From positions 1 through 43,726 of the forward strand of contig JAAYQJ010000128.1 of the NCBI GenBank assembly GCA_012519355.1: a stretch of DNA of 43,726 nt. The letters are read 5' to 3'. This DNA is from Tissierellia bacterium. GTDB lineage: Bacteria > Bacillota > Clostridia > Tissierellales > Tissierellaceae. The position numbers were made by a program, and so were the translations under genes. Below are positions 17,737 through 26,568 of this stretch, one piece after another; positions within the stretch are counted from its first letter, which is position 1; every line of letters starts with the position of its first letter. The notes beneath the pieces are model-generated. The model was not told where the DNA came from. It saw nothing but the letters and a program-made list of their open reading frames with translations, and ran no database searches.

Positions 17737-18675
17737 CTAATCCCTTAATTTCTTTCCAGTTAAGGCTAAAAATACTTCTTCCAAATTTGGCTCTTCAACA
17801 TTTATACTTCTAATTGTGGAATGATTGTTTTCTAGGATTTTCAAAAGCGGCTCAAGTTTGAAATTATAATCCTCAACTAGAAGTTTTATTTCATCGTGAG
17901 AATTCTCACAATCAATTACCCCATCTATGGATTTAATCTTGTCTATCAATTCATTTGTTATATTTTCGATTTTTAGATTTACTTTATTATTGTTGCTTAT
18001 CATGGATTTTACATTTTTTTTGCTGCCATAGGCAATTTCTTTTCCCTCATCTATGATAAATAGGTTGTTGCAAAGATATTCTACCTCCTCCATGTAATGG
18101 GAGGTATATATGACTGTTGTATTATGGTCCCTATTAATTCCCTTAATAAATTCGAATATATGGTTCCTTGAGTGAGGGTCAATACCTACTGTTGGTTCAT
18201 CTAAGATCAATATTTTAGGTTGATGCATTATTGCTGCTGCTAAATTTAATCTCCTTTTCATACCACCAGAGAATTTCTTAACTTTTTCCTTTTTCTTTTC
18301 ATTTAGGCCTGTAACATCTAGGGCATAAGAAATTTTTTCTTTCAATAACTTTCCCTTTAAGCCATAGAGGCTTCCAAAGAATTCTAAATTATCATAGGCA
18401 GATACGGTTTCAATTAGGGCTAGCTCTTGAGGAACTAAGCCAAAGAACTCCTTAGCTTTCAAGGTTTCCTTTTTAATATCATATCCCCCAATAGTAACCT
18501 TACCGTTATTCGCATCTAATAGGCCAGTCATGATATTGATTAAAGTTGATTTTCCTGCCCCATTTGGACCTATTAGGCCAAAAATATCTCCTTCTTCTAC
18601 TGTAAAGGATATATTGTCTAGTACAATTTTGTCATCGAACTTTTTGCTAACATTTTTTACTTCAATAATATTCAT
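17737..18675 (-). CDS. ABC-2 type exporter ATPase
   Basis: A 312-aa CcmA/DrrA-like ATPase. Walker A is GPNGAGKST (after GLI), signature FSGGMKRR, Walker B LILDEPTVGIDP, and the H-loop is YTSHYMEE. The C-terminal 80 residues form the accessory domain that ends LEEVFLALTGKKL, typical of drug and lantibiotic-immunity exporters. AGGGGGT precedes the ATG. The operon (ATPase, two permeases) is separated from the two-component genes by a 232-base gap with a palindromic repeat, yet gene order suggests the two-component system controls it. Confidence 0.92.
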   Translation of the reverse strand: MNIIEVKNVSKKFDDKIVLDNISFTVEEGDIFGLIGPNGAGKSTLINIMTGLLDANNGKVTIGGYDIKKETLKAKEFFGLVPQELALIETVSAYDNLEFFGSLYGLKGKLLKEKISYALDVTGLNEKKKEKVKKFSGGMKRRLNLAAAIMHQPKILILDEPTVGIDPHSRNHIFEFIKGINRDHNTTVIYTSHYMEEVEYLCNNLFIIDEGKEIAYGSKKNVKSMISNNNKVNLKIENITNELIDKIKSIDGVIDCENSHDEIKLLVEDYNFKLEPLLKILENNHSTIRSINVEEPNLEEVFLALTGKKLRD

Positions 18676-18696
18676 TCTAAAACCCCCTGTCTTTAT

Positions 18697-18838
18697 AGTG
18701 AATAACTAATAGTTAATAGTGAATGGCTTTGTCAATTCACAATTCACAATGCACAATGTATAATTGTGAAAGTCGAGGATTAGGGTTTCAATGACCCAAA
18801 AGTATGACCCTAATAATTGTGAATTGTGCATTGCTTAG
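18697..18838. repeat. palindromic intergenic repeat
   Basis: The gap between the exporter and the response regulator is made of nested inverted repeats. CAATTCACAATTCACAATGC (from 18733) faces AATTGTGAATTGTGCATTG (18815-18833); ATTAGGGT (18779-18786) faces ACCCTAAT (18807-18814); and GGGT/ACCC pair inside. Short direct repeats of GTGAATA and AATAGT lie at 18697-18725. It codes for nothing visible and looks like a small dispersed repeat of the MITE/REP kind. Confidence 0.6.
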
Positions 18839-18884
18839 TTTAATTATATGGAAAATCATGTCAAAAACACATTGCCTAAGGTAA

Positions 18885-18909
18885 CAAAAAAAGAGTGACT
18901 TTCGTCACT
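18885..18909 (-). terminator. Rho-independent terminator of the two-component operon
   Basis: On the minus strand AGTGAC, a short GAAA-type loop and GTCACT are followed by CTTTTTTTG. The stem covers 18894-18909 and overlaps the response regulator stop codon. Confidence 0.82.
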
Positions 18910-19555
18910 ACTTTATTAGATGGTTTTTATATGCAAAGACTGCTATTTGCGTCCTATCTCGAAGGTCAAGCTTTGATAATATTGAACTTACATTGTTCTT
19001 TATTGTTCCTTCAGAAAGGAAAAGCTTTTCACCTATTTCCTTATTTGAAAACCCTTCTGCTATAAGCTTTATAATATCGTATTCCTTTTCAGTAAGCTTA
19101 TATTCCTTTAAGATTTTGTTGAGATCAGGATTTGAACTATTGTGATTGAGTAAATCAAGGGCTATATCCGGATGTATTACAACATTTCCTATTACTGCAG
19201 CCTTTATGCCTTCATAGATTAAATCATAGGAACTGTCCTTTAGAAGATAGCCTGAGGCCCCATTTTTCAAAGCTTCTTGAATATATTCAATATCCCTAAA
19301 GGTGGTTAGTATCAAAACCTTAGTATTAGGGAATTCATTTTTTATTAATCTAGTGCCTTCTACTCCATCACATAGGGGCATCCTAATATCCATTAGGACT
19401 AAGTCTATTTCATGGCTTTTACAGATTTTCAAAGCATCAAGGCCATTTTCCCCCATATCAATTACATCAATGTCTTCATATGAAGATAGGATGATTTTTA
19501 AACCTTCCCTTATTAACTTTTCATCATCAACAATTGCAATTCTTATCTTATCCAT
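18908..19555 (-). CDS. NarL/LuxR-type response regulator
   Basis: A 215-aa regulator with a receiver domain (1-120) and a C-terminal LuxR-type helix-turn-helix (about 150-212). The acidic pocket is DDE at 10-12, the phosphoacceptor is D56 in VLMDIRMP, with T84/T85 and K106 (YLLKD) completing the site. The DNA-binding part shows LTEKEYDIIKLIAEGFSNKE and IKNNVSSILSKL. Its partner kinase gene lies 76 bases upstream. The likely target is the neighbouring ABC-2 exporter. Confidence 0.92.
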   Translation of the reverse strand: MDKIRIAIVDDEKLIREGLKIILSSYEDIDVIDMGENGLDALKICKSHEIDLVLMDIRMPLCDGVEGTRLIKNEFPNTKVLILTTFRDIEYIQEALKNGASGYLLKDSSYDLIYEGIKAAVIGNVVIHPDIALDLLNHNSSNPDLNKILKEYKLTEKEYDIIKLIAEGFSNKEIGEKLFLSEGTIKNNVSSILSKLDLRDRTQIAVFAYKNHLIK

Positions 19556-19631
19556 ATAATCACCACCTTCTTTTAAGAAAGCTCAAGAAATTTGCATTGA
19601 TATTAATTAAAAGCTCAGTGTCTTTTAGTCA

Positions 19632-20798
19632 TTAAGATAATAAATCTAGCTCATATCTACTGATTTTAAGTACGATTCTCATGAAAAACCCACTACCACT
19701 TTTACTCTCATAAGTTAGATTTCCACCTATTTCTTTTATCCGCTCTGAAAGACTTGTCAATCCCATACCTGGTTTGATTGCATCTGTACCTATTCCATTA
19801 TCTTGCATAGTAACTATTAACTCATCATCCTTATAATGGATAAATATATTAATCTTTGAAGCTTTTCCATGCTTTGCAGAATTAGATAAGAACTCCTGTA
19901 TTGCCCTATATAAAACTAAAGAGGATCTCTCATCCAGATTCCATTTACTCTTTGTAAAAGTTAACCTTACATCTATGCCAGTTAATTTGCCAAAATCCTT
20001 TACTAAGCTTTCTATGGAGAGTATGGTTTCATATTCCTTGAATTCCTTAGGCTTTAATTCCTTTAAGGCCTTTCTAATTTCTTCTAATCCATTTTTAGTA
20101 AAATCCCTTAAATTTGATGCCATTTGAGATGCAAGATGGCCATCCTCCCTAGCGATTTTCTCAATGGCCCCCAATTGAATAATAATGGTGGACAAACTAT
20201 GGCCTACACTATCATGGATCTCTCTGGAAATCCTATTTCTTTCCTTTAATATAGATAATTCCTTAATGGAATCAGCATAAGCCTTCAATTCTTCATTAGC
20301 TTTTATTAACTGATTTTCAGATTTTCTAAGTTCATTATATAAGTCTTCAACTTTTAATTTACTTTTTTGCTCCTTTACAATTATTGAAGATATTAAAGAT
20401 AGAATAAGAGTTGAAACAACATGGGATAAAACCACCTCAAGGGGTAAATTTTTACCTCCATACACCATAATAAAAATACCTAAGATTACAAGAATATACT
20501 TACTAGGCCTTTTCAATAAGAAGAAAGAATCTATTATTCCAAGAAGAAAATAAGGCAAAATCAATCCACCATAATTAGTATATGTAAAATAACCTATAAG
20601 AAAATCTACTAATATGGATATAAAATTAGGGACAAACTTGTCCCTAATTTGAAAGTATCTAAATTGTGTATTTATAACAAAGATGAGGGTTAAAACAATC
20701 AAGGGGATATCTATAGCTTGAATCTGTGTAATAGCTACACTGAATATTATAATTAAGTTAATAAGATATCTTGCAATTATAAATGCCCTATTTTCCAT
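19632..20798 (-). CDS. Sensor histidine kinase, HisKA_3 (LiaS/DesK-like)
   Basis: A 388-aa membrane kinase. Five or so membrane segments fill residues 8-140 with very short loops and no extracellular sensor domain, suggesting it senses the membrane or an ABC partner. A coiled coil (145-180) leads to the dimerisation/phosphoacceptor motif REIHDSVGHS with H195, then an ATPase domain with the N box EFLSNSAKHG, G1 DNGIGTD and G2 GMGLTSLSERI. It lies 29 bases after the arginase gene and upstream of the response regulator, so the three may share transcripts. Confidence 0.9.
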   Translation of the reverse strand: MENRAFIIARYLINLIIIFSVAITQIQAIDIPLIVLTLIFVINTQFRYFQIRDKFVPNFISILVDFLIGYFTYTNYGGLILPYFLLGIIDSFFLLKRPSKYILVILGIFIMVYGGKNLPLEVVLSHVVSTLILSLISSIIVKEQKSKLKVEDLYNELRKSENQLIKANEELKAYADSIKELSILKERNRISREIHDSVGHSLSTIIIQLGAIEKIAREDGHLASQMASNLRDFTKNGLEEIRKALKELKPKEFKEYETILSIESLVKDFGKLTGIDVRLTFTKSKWNLDERSSLVLYRAIQEFLSNSAKHGKASKINIFIHYKDDELIVTMQDNGIGTDAIKPGMGLTSLSERIKEIGGNLTYESKSGSGFFMRIVLKISRYELDLLS

Positions 20799-20827
20799 AA
20801 AATCACCCCTTGTGATTAAGAATTAAA

Positions 20828-21733
20828 CTAAGAACCCATAACCTTAAAAATGTGGTCTAATAGTTCAAGGCAGTTATTTAAAGTCCTTCCATCTTCATGG
20901 TCTATTTTTGGATTGAATTCTACAAAATCCATGGAAGTGACAAATTTTTCATTTAAAATAGTAGTTAATAGGTGCTTTCCTTCATCCATTGTGAACCCAT
21001 TATTTACTGGAGTACCAGTTCCAGGCACTAGGCTTGCATCAAGAACATCTATATCAAAGCTCAGGTGGACTCCATCCACATTTGAAGCTTTAATATCTCC
21101 TATTATCTTCTGTAAAAGATTATTTAGTCCCTTTTCCCTAACAGTTTCCATTGTATAGAAGTTGAGTTTAAGTCTTTCTACTAACTTCTTTTCTCCTTCG
21201 TCAATTTCTCTAACGCCTATGATATGAACGTTTTCTGGTTTAACCTTTTGACCTTGAAAATATATGTTAGTTAGACTAGGGTGTCCTACATTCATTGAGG
21301 CAGCTAAGGGCATGCCGTGTGCATTTCTAGAAGGTGAAGTTTCATCAGTATTTATATCTCCGTGTGCATCTACCCATATAACAGCTAAATCACTAAAATA
21401 CTTGCTAGCTCCTGCAATACTACCTGCTCCAAGTGAATGATCTCCTCCTATTGTAAAGGGGAAACCGCCACCAACAAGGGAGCTGTATACATTGTTGGCT
21501 AAGTTTGTATTAACATTTACTATTGGATTAAGATACTTAATCTTTTCACTGTCCTTATATTTATCTTCGACAGATACATTAGGAACATAAATATTGCCCA
21601 TATCATAAACTTCATGGCCATTGCTTGTTATAATATCAACAAGGCCATTCTCCCTAAGCTTATCTGGGCCATATTGAGCACCGTCTCTATCACATCCATA
21701 ATATAGTGGCATACCAATAACATTAATTTTCAC
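20828..21733 (-). CDS. rocF: Arginase-family ureohydrolase
   Basis: A 302-aa manganese enzyme most like bacterial arginase, which splits arginine into ornithine and urea. Mn ligands are visible: H99 in GGDHSLGAGS, D122-x-H124-x-D126 in WVDAHGDINT, and the two Asp in SFDIDVLDASLVPGTGTP; the loop SRNAHGMPLA is the arginase substrate loop. A C-terminal MDFVEFNP completes the site. I chose GTG 21733, which has AGGAGGT 6 bases upstream and gives the family start MKINVIGMP; the longer frame would extend to within a few bases of the promoter. Agmatinase or formiminoglutamase remain less likely. Confidence 0.88.
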   Translation of the reverse strand: MKINVIGMPLYYGCDRDGAQYGPDKLRENGLVDIITSNGHEVYDMGNIYVPNVSVEDKYKDSEKIKYLNPIVNVNTNLANNVYSSLVGGGFPFTIGGDHSLGAGSIAGASKYFSDLAVIWVDAHGDINTDETSPSRNAHGMPLAASMNVGHPSLTNIYFQGQKVKPENVHIIGVREIDEGEKKLVERLKLNFYTMETVREKGLNNLLQKIIGDIKASNVDGVHLSFDIDVLDASLVPGTGTPVNNGFTMDEGKHLLTTILNEKFVTSMDFVEFNPKIDHEDGRTLNNCLELLDHIFKVMGS

Positions 21734-21779
21734 CAGCTTACCTCCTATTTGATATATTTTATATGGATTTACAGTTACC

Positions 21780-21809
21780 ATTATATCATGTAGAATATCA
21801 TAATGTGAA
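21780..21809 (-). promoter_or_regulatory. promoter of the arginase gene
   Basis: On the minus strand TTCACA (21809-21804), an 18-base spacer and TATAAT (21785-21780), about 47 bases before the chosen GTG start. Confidence 0.6.
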
Positions 21810-21847
21810 TAGTTTATATTAATTATCTAAGGGGATAATAGAATTTA

Positions 21848-21856
21848 TGGTATAAT
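21848..21856 (+). promoter_or_regulatory. extended -10 promoter of the RNase H gene
   Basis: TGgTATAAT at 21848-21856 with no good -35. It overlaps the ATG at 21855, which argues that translation starts at ATG 21885. Confidence 0.5.
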
Positions 21857-21884
21857 GAGTCTAATAATGAAGGGTGTGAAAATA

Positions 21885-22496
21885 ATGACAAAGTGTTATT
21901 ATGGAGTAAGAAAAGGCAGAAAAATAGGGATATACACTACATGGAAGGAATGTGAGGAAAACGTAAAGGGTTATTCAGGTGCAGAGTATAAAAAATTTTC
22001 AACCTATGAAGATGCCCTTGGTTTTATTGGAGATGATGAAAAGAGGGCGGAAATATTTGAGGAAAAGGATTTGGGAGATGGGGAGGCCATTGCTTATGTG
22101 GATGGTAGCTTTAGCTTAAAGGATTTTTCTTATGCTTATGGTATTGTATTTATAACCTCAGCAGGCAAGGAATTATATAATGGTAAAGAAAATGACCGAG
22201 AATTAGTAGAAATGAGAAACGTAGCAGGAGAAATAAGGGGAGCAATAGAGGCTATGAAAATAGCAATAGAAAAGGAGAAATCGACTTTATATCTTCATTA
22301 TGATTATGCAGGCATAGAGAACTGGGCTAGGGGAACTTGGAAAACCAATAAGCTAGGTACAAAAAAATATAAGGAATATTATGACTCAATAAAGGATAGA
22401 CTAGATGTTAAATTTATTAAGGTAAAGTCCCATTCAGGTGTTGAGTATAACGAAGAAGCAGATAGATTAGCAAAAAGTGCCCTAGGAATAGAATAA
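21885..22496 (+). CDS. rnhA: Ribonuclease H1 with N-terminal hybrid-binding domain
   Basis: A 203-aa RNase HI that cuts the RNA strand of RNA:DNA hybrids. Residues 1-45 (YYGVRKGRKIGIYTTW) are the hybrid-binding domain found in eukaryotic RNase H1 and many Firmicutes. The catalytic domain shows the four acids: D in AYVDGSF, E in AGEIRGAIEA, D in LHYDYAGIENW and D in EEADRLAK; KVKSHSG holds the flexible-loop His. I chose ATG 21885 with AGGGTG upstream, because ATG 21855 lies inside the -10 element. Confidence 0.93.
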   Translation: MTKCYYGVRKGRKIGIYTTWKECEENVKGYSGAEYKKFSTYEDALGFIGDDEKRAEIFEEKDLGDGEAIAYVDGSFSLKDFSYAYGIVFITSAGKELYNGKENDRELVEMRNVAGEIRGAIEAMKIAIEKEKSTLYLHYDYAGIENWARGTWKTNKLGTKKYKEYYDSIKDRLDVKFIKVKSHSGVEYNEEADRLAKSALGIE

Positions 22497-22533
22497 TTCT
22501 TCCAGCTAACTTAGAGGAATTATTCTATTTTTT
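22487..22533. terminator. bidirectional terminator between rnhA and dCMP deaminase
   Basis: AATAGAATAATTC (22487-22499) and GAATTATTCTATT (22517-22529) are perfect complements followed by T on the + side. The stem covers both stop codons of the convergent genes. Confidence 0.8.
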
Positions 22534-22948
22534 CAAAGCCTACATTGTTTTTATTAAGTAGTTCAACAGCATAATCATCTATCCTATAATCATTTTTATA
22601 ATAGATAAACTTTATACCAGCTTGTATCAATGCCTTGGTACAATTTAGGCATGGAAAATGTGTTACATAGGCAGTACAGTCCTTTACGGATATACCTTCC
22701 TTGGCACAATATAAGAGGGCATTCATCTCAGCATGTATAGTAGCTATGCAGTGGCCATCCCTCATAGTATGTCCCACATCGTTACAGTGAGGATTTCCAG
22801 ATATGGAACCATTATATCCACTTGAGACTATCCTATTATCATCATTAACTAATAAACAGCCAACATATGCCCTGTCACAGGTGGAACGGCTAGCTACAAG
22901 TTCAGCTATTTCCATGAAGTATTCCTTCCAAGGTTTTCTCTTGCTCAT
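22520..22948 (-). CDS. comEB: dCMP deaminase (ComEB-like)
   Basis: A 142-aa zinc enzyme that deaminates dCMP to dUMP for thymidylate synthesis. The zinc site is H72-A-E74 with C100-x-x-C103 in HFPCLNC, and the substrate loop SGYNGSISGNPHC is typical. I chose ATG 22948, which has GGAGG 8 bases upstream; the ATG at 22963 lies inside that ribosome site. It has its own promoter and is convergent with rnhA. Confidence 0.93.
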   Translation of the reverse strand: MSKRKPWKEYFMEIAELVASRSTCDRAYVGCLLVNDDNRIVSSGYNGSISGNPHCNDVGHTMRDGHCIATIHAEMNALLYCAKEGISVKDCTAYVTHFPCLNCTKALIQAGIKFIYYKNDYRIDDYAVELLNKNNVGFEKIE

Positions 22949-22979
22949 AATATCAGCCTCCATATCATATTTTATAACT

Positions 22980-23008
22980 ATAGTACCAGATTATTAAAGA
23001 GTTTCCAA
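22980..23008 (-). promoter_or_regulatory. promoter of the dCMP deaminase gene
   Basis: On the minus strand TTGGAA (23008-23003), a 17-base spacer ending in TGG, and TACTAT (22985-22980). Confidence 0.6.
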
Positions 23009-23066
23009 TGATTTATTAAATAAAATAATGGGTATATTTTAACAATATAAAGGGAGGAGGATTATT

Positions 23067-23513
23067 ATGTTAAAAGAATTTAGGGAATTTGCAGTAAAGG
23101 GTAATGTCATAGATTTAGCCATAGGTGTAATCATAGGTGGAGCCTTTGGTAAGATAGTTACATCATTGGTCAATGACATGATAATGCCAGTAATAGGTTT
23201 ATTAATTGGGAAGGTGGATTTTTCCAACCTATTTATTAGTCTAGATGGGACCAGTTATACATCCCTATCTGCAGCCCAAGAAGCTGGTGCAGCTACTTTA
23301 AATTATGGAATATTTATAAATACTGTTATTGAATTTCTAATTATTACTTTTTCCATATTTATAGTTATTAGGCAGATTAATAGGTTGAAGAAGAAAGAGG
23401 AAAAAGTTGAGGAGAAGGCACCTACTACAAAGTCTTGTCCATATTGCTATACAGAGATTCATATAGAAGCAACAAGATGTCCAAACTGTACATCAGTAAT
23501 TGAGAATAAATAA
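23067..23513 (+). CDS. mscL: Large-conductance mechanosensitive channel with C-terminal zinc ribbon
   Basis: A 148-aa MscL, the emergency valve that opens under osmotic downshock. N-terminal [20 protein letters not shown] and the pore-lining [19 protein letters not shown] are family hallmarks, with TM1 at 14-45 and TM2 at 79-104. After the usual charged helix comes an added zinc ribbon, C124-x-x-C127 and C138-x-x-C141, seen in some Firmicute MscL proteins but absent from E. coli. GGGAGGAGG precedes the ATG. Confidence 0.95.
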   Translation: MLKEFREFAVKGNVIDLAIGVIIGGAFGKIVTSLVNDMIMPVIGLLIGKVDFSNLFISLDGTSYTSLSAAQEAGAATLNYGIFINTVIEFLIITFSIFIVIRQINRLKKKEEKVEEKAPTTKSCPYCYTEIHIEATRCPNCTSVIENK

Positions 23514-23554
23514 AAATTGACTAAAAGAAATATCACGTATTTTGGAGGTAATAA

Positions 23555-24637
23555 ATGAAAAAAGGGGTATATTTGTTTTTTGTATTAACTATGTTTTCTA
23601 GACTCCTAAACATAGACACCTTAGATATGGTGAAAGACATACAAAAAGTAGAAGTAGGAATTGAAGAGGAACAGGAGATTAATAATGCCACAACTATTTC
23701 CTTAGTCGGGGATATATTTATGGATGGAAGCATAAGAGCTTTAATAGATAGGAATGGAATTGATTATCCTTGGGAAATGGTTAAGGAATATTTCCAAAAT
23801 GATGATATAAGCATAGGCAACTTAGAAACAAGTATTACAACTAGGGGAAAGAAATGGGAAGACAAGCAATTTAATTTTAGGTCGGATCCTAAGAATTTAA
23901 AGGCAATGAAAGAAGTTAGCTTAGATGTAGTAAGTTTAGCTAACAATCATAGCTTAGATTATGGATACGAGGGATTCTTAGATACCTTAGACTATCTGGA
24001 TAAATATGAGATAAATAGAGTAGGTGGTGGGAGAAACAGAGAAGAGGCCTTAAAAGGCTTGATATTAGAGAAGGATGGAGTGAAGATAGGAGTCTTAGGC
24101 TTTTCAAGAGTAGTGCCCCATGTGGATTGGTATGCAACTGGTAAAAGACCTGGAATAGTGGGAGCTTATGATGTACATATTAACCAGGTAATAGATAAAG
24201 TAAAAGAGATGAAAGAAAATGTAGATATATTAGTCATCTCCATCCATTGGGGAGAAGAGGGTAGCAATACACCAAGACAAAATGAAATAGACTTAGCAAG
24301 AAAACTAATAGATAATGGTGTAGATATAATAATGGGACACCATCCCCATGTATTGCAAGGTATAGAAATATATAAAGGGAGACCAATATTTTATAGCTTA
24401 GGGAATTTTATATTCAGCTCCAGATCTGAAAGCACAAGAAATACAATGATTGCGCAAGTTATCCTAAGGGATAAAACCATAGATAAAATACGTATAATCC
24501 CTTGTAGCATTGAAAATGGTAGACCTATACCAGTAGCTGAGTCAGACCTAGAAGAAAGGTTGGAATATATTAATAGTATTTCAAAAGGATTTAATACTTT
24601 TATAGATAATAAGGGAATAATAGAAATTGAAGAGTAG
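23555..24637 (+). CDS. CapA/PgsA-family metallophosphatase-like protein
   Basis: A 360-aa protein with a hydrophobic N-terminus (about 5-16) that could be a signal or anchor. The CapA fold motifs follow in order: TISLVGDIFMDG, ISIGNLETSI, VSLANNHSLDYG, SIHWGEE, IIMGHHPHVLQG and FYSLGNFIF, which supply the metal-binding His, Asp and Asn. In Bacillus CapA is linked to poly-gamma-glutamate capsule synthesis, but no capB/capC genes are nearby, so a capsule role is not supported here. TTGGAGG precedes the ATG. The patatin gene starts 14 bases downstream. Confidence 0.85.
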   Translation: MKKGVYLFFVLTMFSRLLNIDTLDMVKDIQKVEVGIEEEQEINNATTISLVGDIFMDGSIRALIDRNGIDYPWEMVKEYFQNDDISIGNLETSITTRGKKWEDKQFNFRSDPKNLKAMKEVSLDVVSLANNHSLDYGYEGFLDTLDYLDKYEINRVGGGRNREEALKGLILEKDGVKIGVLGFSRVVPHVDWYATGKRPGIVGAYDVHINQVIDKVKEMKENVDILVISIHWGEEGSNTPRQNEIDLARKLIDNGVDIIMGHHPHVLQGIEIYKGRPIFYSLGNFIFSSRSESTRNTMIAQVILRDKTIDKIRIIPCSIENGRPIPVAESDLEERLEYINSISKGFNTFIDNKGIIEIEE

Positions 24638-24651
24638 TTGAGGTGTTGCAA

Positions 24652-25860
24652 ATGTATGGACTGGTTTTAGAGGGTGGTGGAGCTAAGGGTTCATACCATA
24701 TTGGAGTATATAAGGCACTGATGGATGAAGGAGTAAGGATAAGGGGAGTAGTAGGCACATCTATTGGTGCCTTAAATGGTGCCATGATAGTCCAAGGAGA
24801 CTATGATAAGTGTTATGAGCTTTGGAACAAAATTACTTACTCCATGGTGGTAGATGTAGAGGATGATGAGATAGAAAAAATTATCCAATTGAAATTAGCT
24901 AGGGATGATCTGAGGTTTGTAAAGGAAAAGATTAAGGAGTTTATTGGGCATAAAGGCTTTGATATAACTCCCTTGAAAAGGTTATTAGATGAATACATAG
25001 ATGAAGAAAAGATTAGAAGCTCGGGTATGGACTTTGGTATGGTAACTGTAAATTTAAGCGAATTCAAACCTCTCTACATGTTCATCGAAGATATTCCAGA
25101 AGGGGAGTTAACACAATACTTACTTGCCAGTGCCTATTTACCTTTTTTCAAAGCTGAAAAACTAGGTGGAAAAAGGTACTTAGATGGGGGGTTTTATGAT
25201 AATCTTCCTTATAGAATGTTATTAAAAAAGGGATATAAGGATATAATCCTAATAAGGACCCATGCAAAGGGGATTACAAGAAGACTTGTTTTACCCAATA
25301 CTAATTCAATTTTAATATCACCTAGTGGAGATATAGGAAAGTCTATTGAATATGACCGAAATAGGGCAAGAGAAAATATTAAAATGGGATATTATGACGG
25401 GTTAAAGGCCATTAGGGGATTGAAGGGACAAAGTTATTATGTAATTCCTAAGGAGAATAAGGATTATTACTTAGATTTTCTGTTAAATATAAAAGAAGTG
25501 GATATAATAAAACTCCAAAGGATACTAAAACTTCCCCAAGCTCCCTATAGGAGGTCTTTGTTTGAAGACATAATACCTAAGATATGTTCTTTATTATCCA
25601 TAGACAAAGATTATGACTATGAGGATATACTAATCTATTTATTGGAAAAGAAGGCAGAGAAATGTAAAATAGACAGATTCAAAATCTTTACCTTTGAAGA
25701 GCTCTTATCAGAGGTTATGGATAAAAGAATACCCTGTAATAAGGAGTTAGGCCCATTTAATAGGCTGATTGAAAAGGTAGATATACTACCTATTTTTAAT
25801 AAAGATGAAACCATTTTAGAAGTGGCAAATATAATATTTGGCAATGATAATCAAAATTAA
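24652..25860 (+). CDS. Patatin-like phospholipase
   Basis: A 402-aa lipid acyl hydrolase of the patatin family. The oxyanion motif GGGAKG lies at 8-13, the nucleophile S37 in VGTSIGALNG, and the catalytic D178 in RYLDGGFYDN, so the Ser-Asp dyad is complete. The C-terminal half (from about 230) does not match a domain I know. I chose ATG 24652 because GAGGTG lies 6 bases upstream; in-frame GTG 24643 and TTG 24646 sit in the ribosome site. It is likely cotranscribed with the CapA-like gene. Confidence 0.9.
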   Translation: MYGLVLEGGGAKGSYHIGVYKALMDEGVRIRGVVGTSIGALNGAMIVQGDYDKCYELWNKITYSMVVDVEDDEIEKIIQLKLARDDLRFVKEKIKEFIGHKGFDITPLKRLLDEYIDEEKIRSSGMDFGMVTVNLSEFKPLYMFIEDIPEGELTQYLLASAYLPFFKAEKLGGKRYLDGGFYDNLPYRMLLKKGYKDIILIRTHAKGITRRLVLPNTNSILISPSGDIGKSIEYDRNRARENIKMGYYDGLKAIRGLKGQSYYVIPKENKDYYLDFLLNIKEVDIIKLQRILKLPQAPYRRSLFEDIIPKICSLLSIDKDYDYEDILIYLLEKKAEKCKIDRFKIFTFEELLSEVMDKRIPCNKELGPFNRLIEKVDILPIFNKDETILEVANIIFGNDNQN

Positions 25861-25861
25861 T

Positions 25862-25876
25862 TGATAATAACTATCA
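25862..25876 (+). promoter_or_regulatory. Fur-family box upstream of peroxiredoxin
   Basis: TGATAATAACTATCA matches the 7-1-7 Fur consensus TGATAATnATTATCA with one mismatch. The outer TGA/TCA bases favour Fur over PerR (TTATAATnATTATAA). It starts right after the patatin stop codon and lies 84 bases before the peroxiredoxin ATG. Confidence 0.65.
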
Positions 25877-25959
25877 TTTTCCTGTTTAAATTTTTTATTA
25901 TTGGATATAAATAATTTAGAAAACATAAAATAAAAAACAAAAGAGTATGGAGGTAGTGT

Positions 25960-26481
25960 ATGGAAAGATTAGTAGGAAAAAAAGCACCAGATTTTACTAT
26001 GAAGGCTGTTAAAGGAGATGGGTCTGAATTTATTGATGTCAAACTATCAGACTACGAAGGCAAATGGTTAGTAATGTTCTTCTATCCATTAGACTTCACA
26101 TTTGTTTGCCCAACAGAAATAACAGCATTTAGCCAAAGAATAGAAGACTTCAAAAAAGAAGGAGCAGAAGTACTATCAGTTTCTGTAGACAGTGAATATT
26201 CACACAAGGCATGGATAGAATCAAGCTTAGGAAAAGTAAACTTCCCAATGGCTTCAGACATTACAAAACAAGTAGCTAGTGATTATGGAGTACTAATAGA
26301 AGAAGCAGGAGTTACTTTAAGAGGTTTATTCATCATAGACCCAGAAGGAGTTCTAAAATATTCAGTAATTCATGACAATAATGTAGGTAGATCTGTAGAC
26401 GAAACTATAAGGGTACTTAAAGCACTTAAAACTGGCGGACTTTGCCCTGCAAACTGGGAAGAAGGCCAAGAGTTACTATAA
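25960..26481 (+). CDS. 2-Cys peroxiredoxin (AhpC/TSA family)
   Basis: A 173-aa peroxidase that reduces hydrogen peroxide and organic peroxides. The peroxidatic Cys is C50 in DFTFVCPTEITAF and the resolving Cys is C162 in GGLCPANW near the C-terminus, as in typical 2-Cys Prx1/AhpC proteins. TATGGAGGT precedes the ATG. No AhpF or NADH-linked reductase is adjacent; rubredoxin or thioredoxin reductase elsewhere would be needed. A Fur-type box upstream suggests metal- or peroxide-responsive control. A terminator follows. Confidence 0.95.
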   Translation: MERLVGKKAPDFTMKAVKGDGSEFIDVKLSDYEGKWLVMFFYPLDFTFVCPTEITAFSQRIEDFKKEGAEVLSVSVDSEYSHKAWIESSLGKVNFPMASDITKQVASDYGVLIEEAGVTLRGLFIIDPEGVLKYSVIHDNNVGRSVDETIRVLKALKTGGLCPANWEEGQELL

Positions 26482-26487
26482 TTATTG

Positions 26488-26510
26488 GGGGTCATCATTG
26501 ACCCCTTTTT
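26488..26510 (+). terminator. Rho-independent terminator after peroxiredoxin
   Basis: GGGGTCA (26488-26494), TCAT loop, TGACCCC (26499-26505) and TTTTT. Confidence 0.9.
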
Positions 26511-26568
26511 AATGTTTTTGTATGATATACATAAGATATATGTAAATGATGGCTTTTGGAGGGAGAAG

